In this document: positions 57,536 through 64,000 of the stretch, piece by piece
Layout of the letters: every line of letters starts with the position of its first letter
Numbering within the stretch: position 1 is the first letter of the stretch
Assembly: GCA_942636505.2 (NCBI GenBank)
Contig: CALOGB020000221.1
Coordinates: 62,001-126,000, forward strand
Direction of reading: 5' to 3'
Length of the DNA: 64,000 nucleotides
Source of the DNA: an uncultured bacterium
GTDB lineage: Bacteria > Pseudomonadota > Alphaproteobacteria > Sphingomonadales > Sphingomonadaceae
Translations under genes and position numbers: made by a program
The notes under the pieces: generated by a model
Database searches by the model: none
Told to the model about the DNA's origin: nothing
The model's input: the letters and a program-made list of their open reading frames with translations, nothing else

Positions 57536-59238
57536 TCATATCCTCCGATCACGGCATTCAGGAAGCTCGGGAATGGTCCGTTCCAGCCATCCACCGGCGT
57601 TTCGGCGATCCGTTGGCGGCGACCACCGGTTGGATCCGCAGAAATGCGCTCCGTCCGTGGCGGTTCGACCTTTGCCACTTCCGAACGAACGGGTTGCGAG
57701 CCAACCGGTTCCGACCGCACCGGCTCCGATTGCACCGGCTCAGACCGAACGGGCGCTGTGCGAACCGGTTCGACATACTCGGGTTCGACATACGCGGGCT
57801 CGACCTGCACCGGCTCGACCCGTGTGGGCTCCGCAACGCGCGGCTTAACCGCGGGCACGGGCTCGTCGATCGGCGTCCGCTCCCAGCGCGGCCGCTTCGT
57901 CACCACTGGCTCGACCGCAGCCAACACCTCGGCGATGACCGCTGGCGCAACCGTGTCCTCGCGCGGAACACGACGCGTCCGCGACCGCTCGCGGCTAGTG
58001 TCCACAGCAGCATCCGGCGCGACATCCTCCAAACGCCCGCTACGACGGTTCCGCGACCGATCGCGACGCGGCGCGACCTCGTCGTCCTCCGCCACGGCAG
58101 CGACCGGTGCGGTCTTCGGCTCGGCAACCTTCAACCGCTCGATCGTCTGCCCGGTAAGCTTCTCGATATTGACGATATTCTCCGCATCGTCCGGCGCTAC
58201 GAACGTGTACGCCGTCCCCGTCGCCCCGGCGCGCCCCGTCCGACCGATCCGGTGGACGTAGTCGTCGGGATGCCAAGGCGCGTCATAGTTGAACACCGTC
58301 GACACGCCCTTGATGTCGAGCCCGCGCGCCGCGACGTCGGACGCTACGAGGATCGTCACCGCGCCGGTCTTGAACAGCTCGAGCTCGGCCAGCCGCTGCG
58401 GCTGTTCCATGTCGCCGTGGATCTCGCCCGACTTGTAGCCCGCCTGCTTCAGCACCTTGTTGAGGTCGCGCACCGTCGTCTTGCGATTGCAGAAGATGAT
58501 CGCGTTGGTCACCTCTTCCTGCGCAAGGATCCGGCGCAGCGTGTCGCGCTTGGCGGTCTGGCTCGGCACCGGCACCAGATACTGCTTGATGTTGAGGTTG
58601 GTCGACGCCGGGCGCGATACCTCGATCGTCTTGGGATTGGTCAGGAACTTGTCCGCCAGCTTCTTGATCGGCGGCGGCATCGTCGCGGAGAACAGCAAAG
58701 TCTGGCGCTGCTTCGGCAACTTCGTGCAGATTTCCTCGATGTCGGGGATGAAGCCCATGTCGAGCATCCGGTCCGCCTCGTCGATCACCAGCATCGAACA
58801 GCCGTTGAGCATGATCTTGCCGCGCCCGAACAGGTCCATCAGCCGGCCCGGCGTCGCGATCAGGACGTCGACGCCCTTTTCCAGCGCGGCGAGCTGGTCG
58901 CCCATCGACACGCCACCGATCAGCAGCGCCATCGAGAGGTTCGAATTGACGCCGTATTTCTCGAAATTCTCCGCAACCTGCGCGGCGAGTTCGCGCGTCG
59001 GCTCGAGGATGAGCGAGCGCGGCATCCGCGCCCGGCTGCGGCCATGCGCGAGAATATCAATCATCGGCAGCACGAACGACGCGGTCTTGCCGGTGCCTGT
59101 CTGGGCGATGCCGATGATGTCGCGCATCATCAGCACGGACGGGATCGCGCCGGCCTGGATCGGGGTCGGCTCGGTATAGCCGGAGTCGGTGACTGCCTTC
59201 AGCAGTTCGTCGGAGAGGCCGAGATCGGCAAAACTCAT
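57532..59238 (-). CDS. DEAD-box RNA helicase with repetitive EPV tail
   Basis: 568 residues from ATG 59238 (MSFADLGLSDELLKAV). All helicase motifs are present: Q motif TEPTPIQAG, AQTGTGKT, PTRELAAQ, DEADRMLDMGF, SAT and HRIGRTGRAG. It is RhlE-like in the core (1-375). The basic, Arg-rich tail is followed by repeats of the type VEPV/SEPV (about residues 470-545), a low-complexity stretch that mediates nothing known. It remodels RNA, for example in ribosome assembly or mRNA decay. Confidence 0.93.
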   Translation of the reverse strand: MSFADLGLSDELLKAVTDSGYTEPTPIQAGAIPSVLMMRDIIGIAQTGTGKTASFVLPMIDILAHGRSRARMPRSLILEPTRELAAQVAENFEKYGVNSNLSMALLIGGVSMGDQLAALEKGVDVLIATPGRLMDLFGRGKIMLNGCSMLVIDEADRMLDMGFIPDIEEICTKLPKQRQTLLFSATMPPPIKKLADKFLTNPKTIEVSRPASTNLNIKQYLVPVPSQTAKRDTLRRILAQEEVTNAIIFCNRKTTVRDLNKVLKQAGYKSGEIHGDMEQPQRLAELELFKTGAVTILVASDVAARGLDIKGVSTVFNYDAPWHPDDYVHRIGRTGRAGATGTAYTFVAPDDAENIVNIEKLTGQTIERLKVAEPKTAPVAAVAEDDEVAPRRDRSRNRRSGRLEDVAPDAAVDTSRERSRTRRVPREDTVAPAVIAEVLAAVEPVVTKRPRWERTPIDEPVPAVKPRVAEPTRVEPVQVEPAYVEPEYVEPVRTAPVRSEPVQSEPVRSEPVGSQPVRSEVAKVEPPRTERISADPTGGRRQRIAETPVDGWNGPFPSFLNAVIGGYE

Positions 59239-59426
59239 GCAAATGTCCGGTAAATGGAGGGTGAAATGCACTGCCCTCAAGCGTTCCGGCGCTCGCCGAT
59301 TTAGCGACAAATGTCAAGGAAACGCGGTGAATCGAGGGCGGGGAGGGGGTCTTGGGCGGGAAATACCAATTACCCGTGGCGTCCGCATACTCTGAACGAC
59401 GTGCTGGTGCATCTATTCACCAGATG

Positions 59427-59535
59427 CACCACCACGGCGGAGGCCGGGGCCCAGTTGGAAAGGTCGCGGTAACGAACGGCAACGCAGAGTTGGCAACGTC
59501 ACCCAACTGGACCCCGGCCTTTGCCGGGGAGGTGC
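59427..59535. repeat. Paired REP-like palindrome, type A (imperfect)
   Basis: The left arm 59427-59459 (CACCACCACGGCGGAGGCCG followed by GGGCCCAGTTGG) and the inverted right arm 59502-59535. It lies in the 373-base gap between the helicase start and the secreted protein; the rest of the gap shows no gene. Confidence 0.75.
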
Positions 59536-59611
59536 TTATCGGATTGGGGAGCTCAGGGGATCTGGATAGGATTAGGCGAACAGGCAGTGAGTTGCGCGCC
59601 GAAGCGACCGC

Positions 59612-60094
59612 CTACTTCTTCTTCGCTCGCAAGCTCTTGAACCCCTCGATCTCGCAACGCGCACCGGATCGCATGCGGATCGCATCGCGGTCCTTGCAGA
59701 TCATCCCGTCCGGGCCCGGCCGCAGATAGAACCCCGAATAATAATCGAGCGGCTTGCAGTCGCCGTCGAGCCGTGCGCGCAACCGCGTGGTGTCATCCAT
59801 GACCAGGTCGACCGCGCCGTCCTTGTTGAGCATCGCGCCGGCGATCTCGTCGACCGCGATGCATTTGGGGCCCTTATGCTCCTTCCACTCAGTCGGCGGC
59901 GCGTAGGTACGAACGGGGGCTCGGCTCATCCGAGGCACGCGGATGATGATCCGCTCGTGGATCGAGACCTGCGCGACCTGCGTGCCGTCCAGTTCGAATC
60001 CCGAAGACAGGCCGGATGACGGTACATCGCGCATCGCCACGGCAAAGGGTCCCGCGAGCGCGAGCAGGGTGGCGGGTATCGCGGGGTGAATCAT
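59612..60094 (-). CDS. Exported protein of unknown function
   Basis: 160 residues with a signal-like start (MIHPAIPATLLALAGPFAVA). Conserved-looking cysteines lie in KGPKCIAVDEIAGAM, DGDCKPLDYYSGFYLRPGPDGMICKDRD and ARCEIEGFKSLR, four in total, likely paired in the periplasm. The C-terminus is Lys-rich. I do not recognise a characterised family. Confidence 0.65.
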   Translation of the reverse strand: MIHPAIPATLLALAGPFAVAMRDVPSSGLSSGFELDGTQVAQVSIHERIIIRVPRMSRAPVRTYAPPTEWKEHKGPKCIAVDEIAGAMLNKDGAVDLVMDDTTRLRARLDGDCKPLDYYSGFYLRPGPDGMICKDRDAIRMRSGARCEIEGFKSLRAKKK

Positions 60095-60170
60095 GGCGTC
60101 TGGATCATGCTGACGTAATCGTTAGCGCCTATCGTTGAACGCGCGATGAATTTTGTCTAGCGCCGCGTAC

Positions 60171-61643
60171 ATGGCCGAAATTCAGTCAGCAATCCTGACG
60201 CCTTCGCAGGCACCAATGCTCGAATCGCTTTCCTCAAGGCTCGACGCAAAGGCGATCGTCACCGACCCCGCCGACATCGACCCATGGCTGCACGACTGGC
60301 GCGGCCGTTTCCACGGTGCCGCGCCCGCAATGCTCGCGCCGACCTCGACCGCTGAAGTCGCGCTGATCGTCGCGGCGGCCGCCGAGCACCGCGTGCCGCT
60401 GGTCGCGCAAGGCGGGAACACCTCGATGGTCGGCGGCGCGACCGCCCCCGCCGACGGCAGCGCGCTGATCCTGTCGCTGCGCCGACTGAACCGCATCCGC
60501 AACCTCGACACCGACGCCGGGCTCGCCATCGCCGAGGCCGGCGTAATCCTCGCCGACCTCGATGGCGCGGCGCAAGGGGAGCGCTGGCGCTTCCCGCTGA
60601 CGCTCGGCGCGCGTGGCACGGCGACGATCGGGGGCCTCGTCTCGACCAACGCCGGTGGCACGCAGGTCCTCAAATTCGGCACCATGCGCGGCCTCGTAGC
60701 AGGCGTCGAGGCGGTGCTTGCCGACGGCAGCATCTACGACGGCCTGTCCGCGCTCAAGAAGGACAACCGCGGCTACGACCTCGACCAGCTCTTCATCGGC
60801 GCGGAAGGCACGCTGGCGATCGTCACCGCCGCCACGCTCCGCCTCGCCCCCGCAATCGCAGCGCGCGGCACGGCGTGGGTCGGCATCGCGTCCCCCCAGG
60901 CCGCGCTGAAACTCCTGCGCACGATGCAGGCGAAGACCGGCGCGATCGAAAGCTTCGAGATCCTCCCCGCCGAGTCGCTCGACGCCGCCATCGCGCATCT
61001 CCCCAACGCCCGAGCGCCACTCGCCGGCTGCCACCCCTGGCACCTCCTGATCGAGGCGACCTCGCCCACCACCGAGGGTGAGTCCCCGTCCGCGCTCCTC
61101 GAACGCCTCCTCGGCAAAGCCCTCGAAGACGGCACGATCGAGGACGCGACGATCGCCACCAGCGAAGCCCAGTCCACCGCATTCTGGCTCCTACGCGACT
61201 CGCTCTCCGCCGCCGAACGCGCGCTCGGCCCCGCGACGCAGCACGACATTTCGATTCCCGTCGAGACGATGCCGCGCTTCATGATCGAGGCGGCGGCGGC
61301 GTGCGATGCGCGCTTCCCCGGCACGCACGCGAGCGGCTTCGGCCATCTCGGCGACGGCAACGTCCATTTCCATGTCCGCGCCGCGCCCGGCACCGACCCC
61401 GCGTACTGGTATGGCGAGAACGCGCCGGTGGTCACCCGCTTCGTCGGCGACCTCGTCGTTGCGGCCGGTGGTTCGATCTCAGCGGAGCACGGCATCGGCC
61501 AGATGAAGCGCGACGAACTCGAACGCCTCTCGTCGCCCGCACGGATGACAGCACTCCGCGCGATCAAGTCCGCGCTCGATCCGCTCGGCATCCTCAACCC
61601 CGGCAAGCTCGTCACACTTGCACGCCCGCCCGGCGCACCATAG
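60171..61643 (+). CDS. FAD-linked oxidase / D-2-hydroxyacid dehydrogenase family
   Basis: 490 residues from ATG 60171. The FAD_binding_4 domain is shown by QGGNTSMVGGATA and TNAGGTQVLKFGTMRGLVAGVEAV. The C-terminal FAD-oxidase domain ends with EHGIGQMKRDEL and LDPLGILNPGKL. It is closest in layout to GlcD and D-2-hydroxyglutarate dehydrogenases. It should oxidise a D-2-hydroxy acid and feed the quinone pool or another acceptor. A TTG upstream start (60153) is less likely. Confidence 0.88.
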   Translation: MAEIQSAILTPSQAPMLESLSSRLDAKAIVTDPADIDPWLHDWRGRFHGAAPAMLAPTSTAEVALIVAAAAEHRVPLVAQGGNTSMVGGATAPADGSALILSLRRLNRIRNLDTDAGLAIAEAGVILADLDGAAQGERWRFPLTLGARGTATIGGLVSTNAGGTQVLKFGTMRGLVAGVEAVLADGSIYDGLSALKKDNRGYDLDQLFIGAEGTLAIVTAATLRLAPAIAARGTAWVGIASPQAALKLLRTMQAKTGAIESFEILPAESLDAAIAHLPNARAPLAGCHPWHLLIEATSPTTEGESPSALLERLLGKALEDGTIEDATIATSEAQSTAFWLLRDSLSAAERALGPATQHDISIPVETMPRFMIEAAAACDARFPGTHASGFGHLGDGNVHFHVRAAPGTDPAYWYGENAPVVTRFVGDLVVAAGGSISAEHGIGQMKRDELERLSSPARMTALRAIKSALDPLGILNPGKLVTLARPPGAP

Positions 61644-61705
61644 AGCCTCGCCCCAATCGGTGGCATGAGCCACCGGCATTTCGACCGACCGATCCGGAGA
61701 GTAAC

Positions 61706-62491
61706 ATGGCCAGCACCGCCCAGCTTCCGCTTTTCTATAATGGCCTCGAGCCGCTTTCGAGCGACACGCACGCGAACTACAAGGTCCGCCCGCAGGACAG
61801 CGCGCCGTTCCTGGTCGGCCAGCACGCGATCCCGATCACCGTCGACGAGTTTCCGCTGGTCCAGCGTCACATGCCGATCGTGTTCTCGGTCGGTGACGAC
61901 GCGATCCCGCTCGCGCTGATGGGCCTGAACGAGGGCGTCAACGTGTTCGTCGGCGAAGACGGCAAGCTGACCGAGAACACCTTCTACGTGCCTGCGTACG
62001 TCCGCCGCTACCCGTACATGCTCGCGCGCCTGCACCCGGAAGCACAGGAGCTGTCGCTCTGCTTCGACCCAACCTCGCAGGCGATTGGTGATTTTGAGGA
62101 CGGCGACGCGCTGTTCGAGAACGGCCAGCCGACCGAGCTGACCAAGAACATCCTCGGCTTCAACGAGTCGTTCGAACAGGCCGGCGCGCGCACGCAGAAC
62201 TTCATGAACGAGCTGCGCGAGCTCGAGCTGCTGATGGACGGCGAAGTCACGATCCAGCCCGACGGCGCCGACCAGCCGTTCGTCTATCGCGGCTTCCAGA
62301 TGATCAACGAGGAAAAGCTGATCGACCTGCGCGGCGATGCGCTGCGCAAGATGAGCAAGTCGGGCATGCTCCCGCTGCTGTACGCGCACCTGTTCTCGCT
62401 CTCGCTGATGCGCGACATCTTCGCGCGTCAGGCACAGCTCGGCATGACTCCGCAGCAGCAGATGCCCGCCCCGGCGCAGTTCAACGTCTGA
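61706..62491 (+). CDS. SapC family protein
   Basis: 261 residues of the SapC family (Pfam PF07277), known beside S-layer genes in Caulobacter and elsewhere and without a fixed function. The segment LEPLSSDTHANYKVRPQDSAPFLVGQHAIPITVDEFPLVQRHMPIVFS is the family signature. No S-layer gene is near. ATG 61706 follows GGAGAGTAAC. A Gln/Pro-rich tail (GMTPQQQMPAPAQF) ends it. The ncRNA candidate lies directly downstream. Confidence 0.88.
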   Translation: MASTAQLPLFYNGLEPLSSDTHANYKVRPQDSAPFLVGQHAIPITVDEFPLVQRHMPIVFSVGDDAIPLALMGLNEGVNVFVGEDGKLTENTFYVPAYVRRYPYMLARLHPEAQELSLCFDPTSQAIGDFEDGDALFENGQPTELTKNILGFNESFEQAGARTQNFMNELRELELLMDGEVTIQPDGADQPFVYRGFQMINEEKLIDLRGDALRKMSKSGMLPLLYAHLFSLSLMRDIFARQAQLGMTPQQQMPAPAQFNV

Positions 62492-62542
62492 TAGCGAAAC
62501 CGGGAGGGCGCGAAAATTATTTGGGGTGCGGTGCAGCAGGGG

Positions 62543-62573
62543 TTGAACCAAAACGGCGCTCACCCATTTAGAT
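62543..62573 (+). promoter_or_regulatory. Candidate promoter of the small RNA
   Basis: TTGAAC (62543-62548) and TTTAGA (62567-62572), 18 bases apart, predict a start near 62579. Confidence 0.5.
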
Positions 62574-62578
62574 CCTGT

Positions 62579-62684
62579 ACGGCATCGTGTCCCCCCCTTT
62601 CGCGGCGCCGTACGGGACGCTTCTAGCGTCCCTCCTCCCTGAACCTAGGCCACTCCGTGCGACATGCACGGGGTGGTTTTTTTT
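62579..62684 (+). ncRNA. Candidate small RNA with exposed anti-Shine-Dalgarno stretch
   Basis: From the predicted start the RNA would fold as follows: stem GTACGGC/GCCGTAC (starting about 62577), stem GGGACGC-TTCTA-GCGTCCC (62614-62632), a single-stranded CCTCCTCCCTGAACC, and an 11-base terminator stem CCACTCCGTGC/GCACGGGGTGG (62650-62676) with eight T. The CCTCCTCCC word is an anti-Shine-Dalgarno sequence, as in the alphaproteobacterial cuckoo (alpha-r14) RNA family. Length is about 106 bases. The family assignment is inferred, not tested. Confidence 0.6.
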
Positions 62685-62735
62685 GGCCTGCGCAATGCGG
62701 CGGGCCCGTCCGCCCCTCCCACCCGTTGCGTGCCC

Positions 62736-64000
62736 GTGGAATTATTCGAAAGTCTCGACGTCATCCTGCTCGCCGCGCTGGTCCTGCTGGTCCTCGCGCG
62801 CAAGTTGAACGTGCCGTACCCGACCTTGCTGGCTGTGGCCGGCATTGCCTTTGCCGCGCTGCCATTTGCTCCGAAGATCACGGTCGAGCCGCATCTGGCG
62901 CTGGCCTTGTTCATCGCACCCGCGCTGCTCCACGCGGCGTATCACACGAGCCCGCGCGCCCTGCGGCGACACTGGTTCCCGCTGCTGAGCCTCGCTGTGT
63001 TCGCGGTACTGGTCACTGCTGCAGCGGTCGCACTGGTCGGCGTGACGCTAGGTGGGCTGCCGCTCGCTGCCGCGTTTGCCTTGGGAGCGATCGTCGCACC
63101 GCCCGATGCCGCCGCATCCGAAGCGGTGCTGGGCGAGGTCGGCATCCCGCGTCGCGGCCTGTTGCTGCTGCAGGGCGAGAGCCTTCTCAACGACGCCACG
63201 GCGCTGCTGTTGTTCGGGCTCGCGGTGGCGTTCGCGACGCATTCCGACACGCCGGTGACGCCAGTCGCGCTCGCCGCTGCGGTGCCGGGCGGGATCGTCC
63301 TCGGGGTCATCGCCTCATGGCTGTACCTCCGCGTGACGCCGCTGTTTGCGCGGACGCTCGGCGCGAGCCTCGCTGATTTCGCGGTGACGTTCGGCATATG
63401 GCTGCTCGCCGAACGACTGCACATTTCGCCAGTGCTCGCGGTTGTCACGTTCGGGATGATCGTGTCGCAGCGCCGCCCGATCGGCCAGCCCGCGCGCGAT
63501 CGTTTGCAGGGCGCAGCGGTGTGGTCGGCGGCGGTGCTCGTCCTCAACATCATCGCGTTCGCGCTGATGGGGCTGCAATCGCGCGACGTGCTGGTCGGTC
63601 TTCCCGCCGCCGAGCGCTGGCCCGCGATCGGGTTCGCCGCCGCGGTGCTGGCGACCGTGCTCGTTACGCGTATCGCGTGGGTGTTCTTCGTACGGTTCGT
63701 CGAGGGCGTGATCGCCAACCGTTACGCGCCGTCCTGGCTGCCCAAGCCGCCCCCCTGGAATGCGTCGATCATTCTGTCCTGGTCGGGCATGCGGGGCCTA
63801 CTGACGCTCGCGACCGCGTTCGCGCTGCCACGATCGGTGCCGGGCCGCGACCTGATCGTGCTCGCGGCGTTCGCCGTCGTGATCGGCACGCTGGTGCTGC
63901 AAGGGCTCACGCTCGGCCCGCTGATCCGGCGTCTAGAACTGGGCGCGGATACCGGCCTTGCCGACGAGATCGCACCCGCGCGCAAGCGGCTGATCGATGC
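62736..64000 (+). CDS. Cation/proton antiporter, 5' part
   Basis: A CPA1/NhaP-type Na+(K+)/H+ antiporter running off the window end; 421 residues are visible, with about twelve hydrophobic helices. Signature motifs are APPDAAASEAVLGEVGIPRRGLLLLQGESLLND, in which the Asp of PPD and GESLLND are typical, and SWSGMRGLLTLATAFALP near the end. The start is GTG 62736 or in-frame GTG 62730; neither has a strong ribosome-binding site. It follows the small RNA terminator by about 50 bases. Confidence 0.87.
   Translation, partial: MELFESLDVILLAALVLLVLARKLNVPYPTLLAVAGIAFAALPFAPKITVEPHLALALFIAPALLHAAYHTSPRALRRHWFPLLSLAVFAVLVTAAAVALVGVTLGGLPLAAAFALGAIVAPPDAAASEAVLGEVGIPRRGLLLLQGESLLNDATALLLFGLAVAFATHSDTPVTPVALAAAVPGGIVLGVIASWLYLRVTPLFARTLGASLADFAVTFGIWLLAERLHISPVLAVVTFGMIVSQRRPIGQPARDRLQGAAVWSAAVLVLNIIAFALMGLQSRDVLVGLPAAERWPAIGFAAAVLATVLVTRIAWVFFVRFVEGVIANRYAPSWLPKPPPWNASIILSWSGMRGLLTLATAFALPRSVPGRDLIVLAAFAVVIGTLVLQGLTLGPLIRRLELGADTGLADEIAPARKRLID

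Overview
The window is about 64 kb of high-G+C chromosome from an alphaproteobacterium. A sphingomonad (Sphingomonas or a close relative) fits best. The evidence is the gene content (trcR/DUF1013, DUF1192 beside a quinone oxidoreductase, SapC, DUF3597, the tgt-queA-coaD-ispA-xseB string), a LexA box of the alphaproteobacterial GAAC-N7-GAAC type, and a dense set of intergenic palindromes of several REP-like families. This is chromosomal core sequence with small accessory insertions. I found no rRNA, tRNA, CRISPR array, integrase or complete insertion sequence.

Layout. 1-5.2 kb: end of phenylalanine 4-hydroxylase, prmA, a short-chain dehydrogenase and two tandem chemoreceptors. 5.4-21.3 kb: a TCA-cycle block, sdhCDA plus a coupled small membrane gene, sdhB, mdh, sucD, sucA, sucB and lpd. 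It is interrupted by a RelE/Phd-type toxin-antitoxin pair, a ClpP-like protease, a thioesterase, zapE, a GIY-YIG nuclease gene enclosed by an inverted REP pair, and a DUF433/DUF5615 toxin-antitoxin pair between sucB and lpd. 21.3-22.3 kb: a repeat-only stretch. 22.3-28.2 kb: a diguanylate cyclase, two proteins of unclear role and SOS-controlled uvrA. 28.2-30.2 kb: an A+T-rich P-loop ATPase gene (foreign in composition) and a brnTA module. 30.3-34.6 kb: small envelope or unknown proteins and a cold-shock gene. 34.7-44.4 kb: a long minus-strand series (xseB, ispA, coaD, cyclophilin, queA, EF-hand protein, tgt, small membrane protein, M16 peptidase, SleB-type hydrolase). 44.4-48.8 kb: a second diguanylate cyclase and clpA. 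48.9-64 kb: a quinone oxidoreductase, an LpxH-like phosphoesterase with a glycosyltransferase, trcR, metabolic hydrolases, GST, a thioredoxin-like protein with a DEAD-box helicase, an FAD-linked oxidase, SapC, a candidate small RNA and the start of a cation/proton antiporter.

How it works together. The TCA block encodes complex II, malate dehydrogenase, one subunit of succinyl-CoA synthetase and all three components of 2-oxoglutarate dehydrogenase; sucC is not in the window. The minus-strand block combines queuosine tRNA modification (tgt, queA), isoprenoid and CoA precursor synthesis (ispA, coaD) and envelope proteolysis.

The points most worth a second look are the GIY-YIG gene sitting exactly between the two arms of a REP palindrome, the A+T-rich orphan ATPase beside uvrA, a candidate small RNA with an exposed anti-Shine-Dalgarno stretch at about 62.58-62.68 kb, and an intrinsic terminator lying directly in front of the trcR start. 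No completely new multi-gene system is evident. Searches I could not run are named in each finding.
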